Source: Microbacterium karelineae (GTDB taxonomy: Bacteria > Actinomycetota > Actinomycetes > Actinomycetales > Microbacteriaceae). From it: a DNA stretch of 64,000 nt. The position numbers and the translations under genes are program-made. The stretch covers positions 62,001 to 126,000 of the forward strand of contig NZ_WFIX01000032.1 of assembly GCF_009745985.1 (NCBI RefSeq), in the 5' to 3' direction. How positions within the stretch are numbered: position 1 is the stretch's first letter; the number at the start of each line of letters is the position of its first letter. Below the pieces are notes generated by a model that saw only the letters and a list, made by a program, of their open reading frames with translations, had not been told where the DNA came from and searched no databases. Shown here in pieces: positions 52,881-61,700 of this stretch.

Positions 52881-52977
52881 CACCACAACGCAGTCGATTC
52901 GTGCGCAGCGGATCGGCCGGCTCCATCTATTCGCGGAGAGCGACCAGCCAGCGGTGCGAATCGACTGCGTTGTGTTC
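52881..52977. repeat. Palindromic intergenic element, copy E (97 nt)
   Basis: The perfect stem CACAACGCAGTCGATTCG (52884-52901) pairs with CGAATCGACTGCGTTGTG (52957-52974). The outer bases depart from the consensus. The interior is 12 bases longer than in other copies. The last base coincides with the stop codon of the MerR gene (52977-52979). Confidence 0.87.
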
Positions 52978-53738
52978 TATGCGCTGCGGTCGGCCCACGC
53001 ATACAGCGCGTCGCGAACGAACCCCGCGCCCTCCGCGCCGCCGTAGTTCCGCCCGAATCGCGGGTCGGCGACGTACATGTCGCCGAGGCCACGGACGTAG
53101 GCGGCGACCCGCGCCGGATCCTGCGCGGGCGTGCCAGGGATCCCGCGCAGCCACGCGACGTGGCGCTCGGCGAGCTCCCGCGCCTCGGGCGATGTGGGAT
53201 CCGTGCCGGCCTCGGCCGCGCGGGCCCAGGCGTCGCCGAGCTCGCGGGTCTCCCGCTGGAACCCCGCACGGTCGTCGTCGCTCAGCCCGCGCCACCAGGC
53301 GTCGCCCTGCTGGTACGCGTCGGAGCCCCAGCGCTCGGTGACCTCCTCCTTGTACTGCGTATGGTCGAACCCGTCGAACATGCTCTCGTCCATGGGATCC
53401 TCTCCTCTCTCGATGCGCGCGACCGTCTGCTCGACGGCGGCGATCTGCCGCCCGATGCGGTCACGCTCGGTGTTGAGCCACGTCAGGTGCGTGCGCAGGG
53501 CGCGCGACTCGTCGTCCTCCTCGCTCTCGAGGATCTCGGCGATCTGCGTCAGCCCGAGGCCCAGCTCGCGCAGCAGCAGGATCCGCTGCAGGCGCACGAG
53601 CTCCGCGGATCCGTACCGGCGGTAGCCGTTCGAGCCCGTGCGGCTCGGGCGCAGCAGCCCGATCTGGTCATAGTGACGCAGCGTCCGGCTCGTCGTGCCC
53701 GTGAGACGCGCGACCTGCTGGATCGACATCTCGTTCAT
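52977..53738 (-). CDS. MerR-family regulator with TipAS ligand-binding domain
   Basis: 253 residues, ATG 53738 with AGGAGGAG upstream (ATG 53729 is also possible). HTH: MSIQQVARLTGTTSRTLRHYDQIGLL spread over residues 4-29, then a long dimerisation helix with RIGRQIAAVEQTVARIERGE. The C-terminal half has FDHTQYKEEVTERWGSDAYQ, WWRGLSDDDR and ELAERHVAWL, the TipAS fold that binds thiopeptide-type antibiotics in TipA. It probably senses a drug-like ligand. Its own promoter carries a perfect MerR-type dyad, so it is autoregulated. Confidence 0.92.
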   Translation of the reverse strand: MNEMSIQQVARLTGTTSRTLRHYDQIGLLRPSRTGSNGYRRYGSAELVRLQRILLLRELGLGLTQIAEILESEEDDESRALRTHLTWLNTERDRIGRQIAAVEQTVARIERGEDPMDESMFDGFDHTQYKEEVTERWGSDAYQQGDAWWRGLSDDDRAGFQRETRELGDAWARAAEAGTDPTSPEARELAERHVAWLRGIPGTPAQDPARVAAYVRGLGDMYVADPRFGRNYGGAEGAGFVRDALYAWADRSA

Positions 53739-53764
53739 GCGCTCCTCCTGTCGTGGTGCATTCC

Positions 53765-53795
53765 ACGCTAGAAGTTGACGTCACGTCAAGGTCAA
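53765..53795 (-). promoter_or_regulatory. MerR-type promoter with 19-base spacer
   Basis: On the minus strand: -35 TTGACC (53795-53790), -10 TAGCGT (53770-53765), spacer 19. The spacer contains the perfect dyad TTGACGT-G-ACGTCAA (53789-53775). A 19-base spacer with a central dyad is the hallmark of promoters activated by MerR-family proteins through DNA untwisting. Confidence 0.85.
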
Positions 53796-53854
53796 GCGTG
53801 TGATCCTGAGAGTTCGTCGAACGCGGTGGGTAAACGCGATACATCGTGTTTAAC

Positions 53855-53870
53855 TCGAGCTATATCTCGA
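53855..53870. promoter_or_regulatory. Operator-like inverted repeat before the DUF4097-PadR operon
   Basis: TCGAG-CTATAT-CTCGA, in an AT-rich pocket about 40 bases before the ATG at 53909. It is a plausible PadR binding site. Confidence 0.45.
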
Positions 53871-53908
53871 ACGAGCCGGGTGGTCCGGCCGAACGATGAG
53901 GAGACGAC

Positions 53909-54769
53909 ATGGTGCAGGAGAAGTGGATCATCCAGCCGGGTGAGTCGCGCGTCATCGACGTCGCGGACGTCACGCGGCTGAAGGCGGCGCTGGTCGGCGG
54001 CCAGATCGACATCATCGGTCACGACGAGGCGCACATGCGCGTCGAGGTGCACAGCGTCGCGGCCAAGGAGCTGCGCATCGAGGTGTCGGGCACCGAGCTC
54101 GAGATCGACCACCCGCAGCTGCGCTGGGACAACTTCCTCAAGGCCTTCGGACACTTCGGATCATCCGGCCCGCGCGCGGAGATCAGCGTCGCCGTGCCGC
54201 GCAGCGTCGAGCTGTCGCTCGGCGTCGTCTCGGCGAACGCGCTCGTCGCGGGCCTCGAGGCCGATGCGACGATCAACGCCGTCTCGGGCGATGTGCTCGT
54301 CGACGGTATGCGGGGCGACCTCAACACCCACGCGGTGTCGGGCGACGTGCAGGTGCGCGGCCTCGTCGGTGCGTTCTCGAGCGACATGGTCTCGGGTGAC
54401 ATCGCCGTCTCGGGCGAGGTGTCGAAGACCGACGTCAACACGGTCTCGGGGGCGATCTTCATCGACGCTGAGGGCCCACTGCAGGAGGCCGGCCTCAACT
54501 CGGTGTCGGGCGCCGCGACGCTGCGCCTCGACGACGACTACGCGGCGAGCTACAGCATCCACACGATGAGCGGCCGCGTGCAGGTCGACGGCATCGCGCG
54601 CTCGCGGAACCACTCCGGGCATGCGGGAGCGCTGTCGGGGATGTTCGCGGATGTGCGCGCGAACTCGGTGGGCGGAGACATCACCGTGCTGCGCCGGGGG
54701 GGCGGCGCGCCCGCCGGATCCGTCGACGACGAGGTCCGGTGGCCGAACGCCGGCGAGGGGCAGAGCTGA
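53909..54769 (+). CDS. DUF4097-family beta-strand repeat protein
   Basis: 286 residues, GAGGAG upstream. After an N-terminal region (EKWIIQPGESRVIDVADVTR) there is a run of short beta repeats ending in NAVSGDV, HAVSGDVQV, DMVSGDIAV, NTVSGAIFI and NSVSGAATL, about 18-20 residues apart. This is the DUF4097 beta-helix pattern. No signal peptide or membrane anchor is visible. The gene overlaps the PadR gene by three bases, a recurrent pairing in actinobacteria; the biological role is unknown. Confidence 0.87.
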   Translation: MVQEKWIIQPGESRVIDVADVTRLKAALVGGQIDIIGHDEAHMRVEVHSVAAKELRIEVSGTELEIDHPQLRWDNFLKAFGHFGSSGPRAEISVAVPRSVELSLGVVSANALVAGLEADATINAVSGDVLVDGMRGDLNTHAVSGDVQVRGLVGAFSSDMVSGDIAVSGEVSKTDVNTVSGAIFIDAEGPLQEAGLNSVSGAATLRLDDDYAASYSIHTMSGRVQVDGIARSRNHSGHAGALSGMFADVRANSVGGDITVLRRGGGAPAGSVDDEVRWPNAGEGQS

Positions 54770-55371
54770 TGGCCCCGGTCTTCGGTCACGGTGACCTGCG
54801 ACTCTACCTGCTGAGCCTGCTCGACGAGAAGCCCCTGCATGGCTACGGCATCATGCAGGCGCTGTCAGAGCGCACGGGCGGCACGTACACCCCGAGCGCG
54901 GGCACGATCTATCCGCGCCTCGCGAAGCTCGAAGAGGAGGGCCTCGTCGTCAAGACGACCGAGGGCCGCACGGCGACCTACGAGATCACCGATGCGGGCC
55001 GCACTGAGGTGCGTGAGCGCGCCGGCGACGTCGAGGGCATCCAGGACGGGCTCGCCGACTCCGTGCGGATCATCGCCGACGGCGTGCGCCAGAACGTGCG
55101 CGAGGCGATGAAGAGCCTGCGCGCCGACCTCGCGGCGGCGTCGAGCGCACCTGCCGCGGAGGAGCCTCCGCACGAGGAGGACGCGCGACAGGCATCGCGC
55201 GCGCAGCAGGCCCGGGCGGAGGCGGCGCTGAACGCGTTCCGCGGCACCGTGCGGGCTGACCTGCGCACGCACGTCGCGCGCGGCGGATCCCTCTCATCGG
55301 AGCTCGTCGACGCCCTCCAGCGCGACATCGACGGCGTCGCCGCCCGCCTCCGCGAGGCCCTCGGCCGCTGA
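54769..55371 (+). CDS. PadR-family transcriptional regulator
   Basis: 200 residues from ATG 54769, which overlaps the DUF4097 stop. Winged helix: LRLYLLSLLDEKPLHGYGIM, TYTPSAGTIYPRLAKLEEEG and TEGRTATYEITDAGR. A long alpha-helical C-terminal part (RAEAALNAFRGTVRADLRTH) probably mediates dimerisation. It should control its own operon, for which the inverted repeat at 53855-53870 is a candidate site. A palindromic element (copy F) begins 16 bases after its stop. Confidence 0.9.
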   Translation: MAPVFGHGDLRLYLLSLLDEKPLHGYGIMQALSERTGGTYTPSAGTIYPRLAKLEEEGLVVKTTEGRTATYEITDAGRTEVRERAGDVEGIQDGLADSVRIIADGVRQNVREAMKSLRADLAAASSAPAAEEPPHEEDARQASRAQQARAEAALNAFRGTVRADLRTHVARGGSLSSELVDALQRDIDGVAARLREALGR

Positions 55372-55387
55372 GGCCAGCACCTCTCAC

Positions 55388-55472
55388 CAACACAACGCAG
55401 TCGATTTCGGCCCGCACGCGGGTTTCCGGCCCATTCTGGCCCCACGTGCGCCGAATCGACTGCGTTGTGTTG
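55388..55472. repeat. Palindromic intergenic element, copy F (85 nt)
   Basis: Left arm CAACACAACGCAGTCGAT (55388-55405) and right arm ATCGACTGCGTTGTGTTG (55455-55472) are perfect complements over 18 bases. Pairing continues inward as TTCGG with CCGA, allowing one bulged base. It is the best-preserved copy. It lies between padR and the MFS gene, leaving 160 further bases before the MFS start in which only a TAGGAT box stands out. Confidence 0.9.
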
Positions 55473-55632
55473 TCTGTGCACCGGGGTGCGCTTGCGCATC
55501 GACGCCAGAATTCACCTGAACCGCGGGCGGGATCGGTTTCGCGAGCCACTGGTGCGAATAATGCCGTCGTCGTGCAGTCGGGCATCCGCCGCCACGGGGG
55601 CGGCCAGGCCCACGGCGTAGGATCGAACCGAC

Positions 55633-56895
55633 ATGCCGCGCCTGAACAATCCCGCTCCCTGGCTGCGGATCGCCGTCTGGGCCGTCGCGTGCGTGGCGTA
55701 TCTCGCGGCGATCATGTCGCGCACCTCGCTGTCGGCGACGGGCGCGATCGCCAGCGACCGCTTCGACCTGACGAGCGACCAGCTCGCGGCGTTCGGGATC
55801 CTGCAGCTGTTCGTCTACGCGGGGGCGCAGATCCCGGTCGGCATGCTCATCGACCGCCTCGGCGGTCGCACCGTGCTGCTCGTCGGCGTCGCCATCGTCG
55901 CGGGCAGCCAGCTGCTGATCGGCTTCGGCGACTCGTTCGGCGTGCTCCTCGCGGCGCGTGCTTTCGCGGGCCTCGGTGACGCGATGGTGTTCCCGTCCGC
56001 GGTGCGGCTGACGGCCGTCTCGCTCCCGTCGCGATGGATCGCGACCGGCACGCAGATGATCGGCGTGGTCGGCAACTTCGGCATGGTCGTCACGGCGACG
56101 CCCCTCGTGGTGCTCGTCGACCTCACGAGCTGGCCCGTCGGCTACTCGATCATGGCGGCGTTCACGGGCGCGGTCGCGCTCGCCGCGGGCGGCATCCTCG
56201 CCCTGATGGGGCGGGATCCGTCGCGCACGGCGAGCGGCGAGAGCCTCGGATCCGTGCTGCGCGGTACGGGGGAGGCGATGCGGCAGCCGGGATCCTGGCT
56301 CGCCTTCACGACCCACCTCATGACGAGCGCGGCGTTCACGGCGTTCGTCGTGACGTGGGGGCCGATGTTCCTCGAGCACGGCGCGGGCCTCGACGCGGCG
56401 GGCGTCGGCGCCTACCTCCTCGGGATCCCCGTCACCGGCATGGTCGCCGGGCTCGTCATCGGCCGCGTGATCGTCGGCCGCCCGCGACTGCGCGCGCAGA
56501 TCGTCTTCGGATCCGTCGTCCTGCAGATCGTCGCGTGGATCCTCGCCCTCGCATGGCCCGCCCCGACGCCGATCGTCCTGCTGGCGATCCTCGCCATCGC
56601 GACCGGCATCGGTGGCCCCGCCTCGCTCACGGCCTTCGAGATGTCGCGCGACTACGTGCCCGGTCACCTCGCGGCGCGCGCGAACGGGGTCGTCAACACG
56701 GGCGGCTTCTCGGGCGCGCTCGTCATCATCTGGCTCACGGGCGCGATGCTCACGCTGCAGGGCGCCCGGACACCTGACGACTATTCGATGGAGATGTTCC
56801 GCATCGCCTACCTGCCGATGCTCGGCATGCTCGCGGTGGGCGCGGCGGTGTTCCTCGTACTGAACCGGCGGATCCGGCGCCAGCACCGAGACTGA
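55633..56895 (+). CDS. MFS transporter
   Basis: 420 residues, 12 hydrophobic segments. VAYLAAIMSRTSLSATGAIA in helix 1, GAQIPVGMLIDRLGGRTVLL in the helix 2-3 loop with the MFS motif A, and LAARAFAGLGDAMVFPSAVR in helix 4. It resembles the nitrate/sialic-acid-like MFS group (NNP/ACS) more than drug antiporters, but the substrate is not assignable. A TAGGAT box lies nine bases upstream of the ATG. A strong terminator follows. Confidence 0.85.
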   Translation: MPRLNNPAPWLRIAVWAVACVAYLAAIMSRTSLSATGAIASDRFDLTSDQLAAFGILQLFVYAGAQIPVGMLIDRLGGRTVLLVGVAIVAGSQLLIGFGDSFGVLLAARAFAGLGDAMVFPSAVRLTAVSLPSRWIATGTQMIGVVGNFGMVVTATPLVVLVDLTSWPVGYSIMAAFTGAVALAAGGILALMGRDPSRTASGESLGSVLRGTGEAMRQPGSWLAFTTHLMTSAAFTAFVVTWGPMFLEHGAGLDAAGVGAYLLGIPVTGMVAGLVIGRVIVGRPRLRAQIVFGSVVLQIVAWILALAWPAPTPIVLLAILAIATGIGGPASLTAFEMSRDYVPGHLAARANGVVNTGGFSGALVIIWLTGAMLTLQGARTPDDYSMEMFRIAYLPMLGMLAVGAAVFLVLNRRIRRQHRD

Positions 56896-56897
56896 CA

Positions 56898-56935
56898 CGA
56901 CGAGCGCCGCAGGTGGTCACCTGCGGCGCTCGTCG
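56898..56935. terminator. Bidirectional terminator between MFS and DUF3073 genes
   Basis: An 18-base near-perfect stem, CGACGAGCGCCGCAGGTG (56898-56915) with CACCTGCGGCGCTCGTCG (56918-56935), between converging genes. Confidence 0.85.
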
Positions 56936-56949
56936 GACGAAGGATCGCT

Positions 56950-57135
56950 TCAGACCCTCGCGGGCTCGTCGTCCTCGTCTTCGTCTTCGTACATGTCGGC
57001 CCAGCGGTCGACGTACTCATCGTCGCTGCTGTGTGTGAGCTCCTGCTCGAGAGCCGCATAGTCCACTGTCGGACTGAACGACTTCAGCTCACGAGCGAGC
57101 TTGGTGTGCTTCGCCTTCTGACGGCCACGCCCCAT
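56950..57135 (-). CDS. DUF3073 family protein
   Basis: 61 residues: GRGRQKAKHTKLARELKSFS, then DYAALEQELTHSSDD and a very acidic tail EDEDEDDEPARV. This small cytosolic protein is widespread in actinobacteria and almost always starts MGRGRQKAKHTK. The function is unknown. AAAGGGGG about 11 bases upstream serves as ribosome binding site. Confidence 0.92.
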   Translation of the reverse strand: MGRGRQKAKHTKLARELKSFSPTVDYAALEQELTHSSDDEYVDRWADMYEDEDEDDEPARV

Positions 57136-57293
57136 AGCGCGTCGACCCCCTTTAACCTCGGTCTGCGGGCGATTTCTCGAACCCTATTCAGATACATGCT
57201 TTCATGGGACCCGGAAATTCACCGGGAAAGAGTAGGATTCAGGATACCACGGGGCCTGAACAGCAGGCTCCGCAGGCCAGGAGGTGCGCACCC

Positions 57294-57827
57294 ATGTCCG
57301 ACGCCCAGAACCCCGCGGAAACGCCTGTTGGCGAGCCGCACGGCGCCGTCATCGCGGCGATCATCCCCGACCAGTCACCGCGCGTCATCACCGAGGCGGC
57401 GCGCTACGCGAAGCTCCTCGGCGTGCCGCTCGTGGTCGTGCATGTCGACGTGACCCGATTCGTCACCTACGAGGATCCCGACGGCGCGCCGCACACGGCC
57501 CCGATCGACATCAACGTCGACGCCGGGGCGGAGGAGCTCGCAGAGGTCACCGAGCACGTCACGGCCGCACTCGCGGGCGCGGGCGTCGAGTGGTCGACGA
57601 CCCAGCTCGTCGGCGATCCCGCCCTCGCGATCAAGCACTTCGCCGAAAAGATCGAGTCGCCCCTCATCGTCCTCGGCACGCGCAAGCGCGGGTTCGGCGA
57701 GTCGATCCGCGAGTTCTTCACCGGATCCGTCGCCGCGCGTCTTTCGCACCGGCAGCACCGCCCGCTGCTCGTCGTGCCGGTCGAGGAGCCGGTCGACGAC
57801 GACAAGCCGATCTTCGACGAGGCGTGA
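57294..57827 (+). CDS. Universal stress protein (UspA fold)
   Basis: 177 residues from ATG 57294, with GGAGG upstream; the longer reading from 57204 is rejected. AVIAAIIPDQSPRVITEAAR and LLGVPLVVVHVDV form the first half. The nucleotide-binding loop appears as VLGTRKRGFGESIREFFTGS, a variant of the G-2x-G-9x-G-S/T motif, ending SVAARLSHRQHRPLLVVPV. It is the first gene of an operon with two fluoride channel genes, overlapping the next by four bases. Confidence 0.9.
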   Translation: MSDAQNPAETPVGEPHGAVIAAIIPDQSPRVITEAARYAKLLGVPLVVVHVDVTRFVTYEDPDGAPHTAPIDINVDAGAEELAEVTEHVTAALAGAGVEWSTTQLVGDPALAIKHFAEKIESPLIVLGTRKRGFGESIREFFTGSVAARLSHRQHRPLLVVPVEEPVDDDKPIFDEA

Positions 57828-58234
57828 CGGCGGCGCGCCCCCGCATCGACTGGCGGCAGCTGCCGCTCGTCGTCGCGGGCGGCGCGCTCGGAGCGCTGCT
57901 GCGCTGGGCGCTGACGTTCGACGATTCCGGCGTCGTGTCGATCCTCATCGTCAACGTCGTCGGATCCGCCCTGCTCGGCGTCGTCGTCGGCATGCTCGGC
58001 GACCGGCACCCGCTGCGCCGAGCGTTCCTGGGGACGGGCCTGCTCGGCGGATTCACGTCCTACAGCGCGCTCGCGCCGTCGCTCGGGTACTTCGCGATGT
58101 ACTGGGCGGGGCCGGCCGCGTGGTTCGGGCTCGCCGGCGCCGGCGTGCTCCTCCTCGTCGCGGTCGCGGCCGTCGCCTGCGCGCTCGCCGGGCTCGCGCT
58201 CGGCGGCGTCATCGAGCGAAGGCGCGCGTCGTGA
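57824..58234 (+). CDS. crcB: Fluoride channel subunit CrcB/Fluc 1
   Basis: 136 residues, GTG start in a four-base overlap. Four helices; GALGALLRWALTFDD at the start, NVVGSALLGVVVG with the pore Asn, and the GLLGGFTSYSALAP box with the aromatic-TxS fluoride track. The C-terminus is arginine-rich. Adjacent crcB genes typically encode the two halves of a heterodimeric, dual-topology channel that exports fluoride. Confidence 0.92.
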   Translation: MTAARPRIDWRQLPLVVAGGALGALLRWALTFDDSGVVSILIVNVVGSALLGVVVGMLGDRHPLRRAFLGTGLLGGFTSYSALAPSLGYFAMYWAGPAAWFGLAGAGVLLLVAVAAVACALAGLALGGVIERRRAS

Positions 58235-58608
58235 GTCCGCTCGTCGCGTTCGGCATCGCGTTCGCCGGAGGCGCGGGCGCGGGCCTGCGGTGGCTGATCG
58301 ACGTTTCCCTCTGGCGCTGGCGGCGCAACGGGTTCCCGTGGGCGATCCTGCTCGTCAACGCCGTGGGGTGTCTCGTGCTCGCCTTCCTCACGGCCGTCGT
58401 CGGTGCGGGGGCGTCGCCGGCGTGGTTCGCGGTGATCGGTGCCGGGCTCCTCGGCGGGTTCACGACGTACAGCACGGTCTCCGTCGACACGGCGCAGCTC
58501 TGGCGCCAGCGCCGCCACCAGCTCGCGATCGCGAACGTCGCGGGCACGCTCGTCGTCTGCATCACGGCCTCCGCAGCCGGCACGCTCCTCGGCCTCGCGG
58601 TCGCCTGA
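58231..58608 (+). CDS. crcB: Fluoride channel subunit CrcB/Fluc 2
   Basis: 125 residues from GTG 58231 in a GTGA overlap with the first subunit. GGAGAGLRWLIDVSLWRWRR, LLVNAVGCLVLAFL and LLGGFTTYSTVSVDTAQLWR carry the same family motifs. Differences in charged ends between the two subunits fit opposite membrane orientation. No crcB fluoride riboswitch could be recognised upstream of the operon. Confidence 0.92.
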   Translation: MSPLVAFGIAFAGGAGAGLRWLIDVSLWRWRRNGFPWAILLVNAVGCLVLAFLTAVVGAGASPAWFAVIGAGLLGGFTTYSTVSVDTAQLWRQRRHQLAIANVAGTLVVCITASAAGTLLGLAVA

Positions 58609-58776
58609 GGGACGCCTCCGCCGAGCGGCGGAGCGCGATGTCGTACCAGAGGATGATATTGCGGGTATCCGGATGGTGCGCGGGGCGCCTTGTGGAAGAC
58701 TGAGAGCCGCGGATACGCGTGTGTATCGAACCCGGATCCGTACCTCTCGCGCCGCCGCTCACACCAGGGATCCTCT

Positions 58777-61700
58777 GTGTCGAATCTCGCCGTCCTCAGC
58801 CTGAAGAACCGCGCCCTCATCGCGCTCATCACGATCTGCGCGGCGATCTTCGGCGGGCTGTCGCTCACGAGCCTCAAGCAGGAGCTGATCCCCTCGATCG
58901 AGCTGCCCGCGCTCGTCGTCACGACGACCTACCCGGGCGCCTCGCCCGATGTCGTCGAGGAGGATGTCTCCACTCCGATCGAGGAGGCGATCCAGTCGGT
59001 GCCGGGCCTCGACTCGACGACGGCGACGAGCTCGTCGAACGCGTCGGTCGTGCAGGCGATGTTCGACTACGGCACCGATATGGCCACGGCCGAGCAGAAG
59101 ATGCAGCAGGCGATCAGCCGCGTCTCCGGACAGCTGCCGGAGGACGTCGATCCGCAGGTCGTGGCCATCTCGCTCGACGAGCTGCCCGTGATCCAGGTCG
59201 CCGTCTCCGGCTTCGACGATCCGGCCGAGGCGGAGGATCGGCTCGACCAGCTCGCGATCCCCGCGATCGAGGACGTCGACGGCGTCGGCACCGCCTCCGT
59301 CTCGGGGGCGACGGGCGAGCGGATCACGATCACGCCGCTCCCGCAGAACCTTCAGACCGCGGGGGCGACGCAGCAGACCATCGTCGACGCGCTGCAGCAG
59401 AACGGCAACCTGTTCCCCGGCGGCGAGATCACGGAGGACGGCCAGACCCTCACAGTGCAGACGGGCGTGAAGGTCACGTCGATCGACGACATCCGCAGGC
59501 TGCCGCTCGTGGCGAACGCGCAGCCGCAGGTGGATCCGACGACGGGCGAGGTGGCGACGCCCGAGACCTACACGATCGCCGACGTCGCGACGGTCGCGCG
59601 GGAGGAGGATCCCGTCACGTCGGTCTCACGTGTCGACGGCGAGGACGCGATCTCGATCTCGGTCACGAAGCTGCCCGCCGGCAACACCGTCGACGTGTCG
59701 GCGGGCGTCATCGCGGCGCTCGACGACGTCGGCGAGCAGATGCCCGACGCGACGTTCACCGTCGTGTTCGACCAGGCGCCCTTCATCGTGCAGTCGATCG
59801 AGACGCTCGCCGTCGAGGGCGTCCTCGGCCTCGTCTTCGCGGTGCTCGTGATCCTCGTGTTCCTGCTGTCGATCCGGTCCACGCTCGTGACGGCGATCTC
59901 GATCCCGACGAGCGTGCTCATCTCGTTCACGAGCATGCAGGCCTTCGGGTATTCGCTCAACATGCTCACGCTCGGCGCCCTCACGATCTCCATCGGGCGC
60001 GTCGTCGACGACTCCATCGTCGTGATCGAGAACATCAAGCGGCATTATGTCGAGGGATCCGACAAGGGCGATGCGATCCGCCTCGCCGTGCGGGAGGTCG
60101 CGGGCGCCATCACGGCGTCGACGGTGACGACCGTCGCGGTGTTCCTGCCGATCGTCTTCGTCGGCGACATGGTCGGCGAGCTCTTCCGGCCCTTCGCGAT
60201 GACCGTGACGATCGCCATGCTCGCGTCGCTCCTCGTCGCGCTGACGATCGTCCCCGTCCTCGCATACTGGTTCATGCGGCCGGGGAAGCCGCTCGTCGAC
60301 GCGGCCGGCGAGCGCATCGACCCCGAGCACCCCGACGCCCCGCCGTCGCGGCTGCAGAAGGCGTACGCGCCGATCCTCCGATGGACGCTGCGGCACTCGT
60401 GGATCACGCTGGGCCTCGCTGCGGTCGTCATGGTGGGGACGGTCGCGCTCGCGCCCCTCATGAAGGTGAACTTCCTCGGCGACTCGGGCCAGAACTCGAT
60501 CACCGTCACGCAGGACCTCGGCGAGACCGCGAGCCTCGAGGCCCAGGACGAGGCCGCGGCCGACGTCGAGGACGCGCTCATAGGGCTCGACGGCGTCGAG
60601 ACCGTGCAGGTGACGATCGGATCGGGATCCGCGGGCATGGGCGGCATGATGTCCGGAGGATCGGGCATCACCTACTCGATCATGACCGATCCCGATGCCG
60701 ACCAGGAGGCCGTGCGCGCCGATGTCGAGGGCGCGGTGTCCGGGATCGACGACGCGGGCGAGATCGCCGTGCAGGCGTCATCGGCGTCGCCGGGATCGTC
60801 GAGTGACATCACGGTGCAGGTCGAGGCCGCGGACGACACGGATCTGCGGACCGCCGCCGAGGCCCTGACGGACGAGATCGCCGGCCGTGACGGGATCGGA
60901 ACCGTCTCGAACGACCTCGAGGCCGCGATGCCGTTCATCTCGGTCGACGTCGATCGCCAGGAGGCGGCCGATCTCGGCCTCAGCGAGGCCGCCGTCGGCA
61001 CCCTCGTGAACGGCGCGATGCAGCCGCAGCAGGTGGGCACCATCGAGATCGACGACGCCTCGCTGACCGTCTACATCGCGAGCGAGGATCCGCCCGCGAC
61101 GGTCGGGGAGCTGCGGAGCCTCGAGATCCCGACCGCGACCGGGGCCGTCGAGCTCCGGGACATCGCGACGATCGAGCAGAGCGAGAGCCCGTCGTCGATC
61201 ACGACCGTCGGCGGCCAGCGCACGGCCACGATCACGGTGCCGCCGGCGACTGACGACCTCGCGACCGCGACGGCATCTGTGCAGGCCGCCCTCGACGCGG
61301 CCGAGCTGCCCGACGGCGCCCGCGCGTCGATCGGCGGTGTGGCGGAGGAGCAGGCCGATGCGTTCGCGCAGCTCGGCCTGGCGATGCTCGCCGCGATCCT
61401 CATCATCTACATCGTCATGGTCGCGACGTTCAAGTCGCTGCGCCAGCCGCTGCTCCTGCTCGTCTCGGTGCCGTTCGCCGCGACGGGCGCGATCCTCCTG
61501 CAGGTCGTCACGGGCGTGCCGCTGGGCGTCGCGAGCCTGATCGGCGTGCTGATGCTGATCGGCATCGTCGTGACGAACGCGATCGTGCTCGTCGACCTCG
61601 TGAACCAGTACCGCGCGCACCACGGGCTGTCGGCGCACGACGCGACGCTCGCCGGATCCTCGATGCGTCTGCGCCCGATCCTCATGACGGCGCTCGCGAC

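Noticed and set aside
22795-55472. Reading the palindromic elements as integron attC sites
   Set aside because: Ends resemble CAAC/GTTG, but the arms are conserved 18-mers without the bulge pattern of attC, the elements are scattered among housekeeping genes, and no integrase is present.
55388-55472. Palindromic elements as simple transcription terminators
   Set aside because: Most copies lie upstream of genes or in divergent gaps, the loops are about 49 bases, and real terminators in this window are compact G+C-rich hairpins with loops of 2-12 bases.
57136-57293. crcB fluoride riboswitch upstream of the stress protein/fluoride channel operon
   Set aside because: No GGNGATGG-type start and no matching pseudoknot partner were visible by eye; left as a question in the findings.
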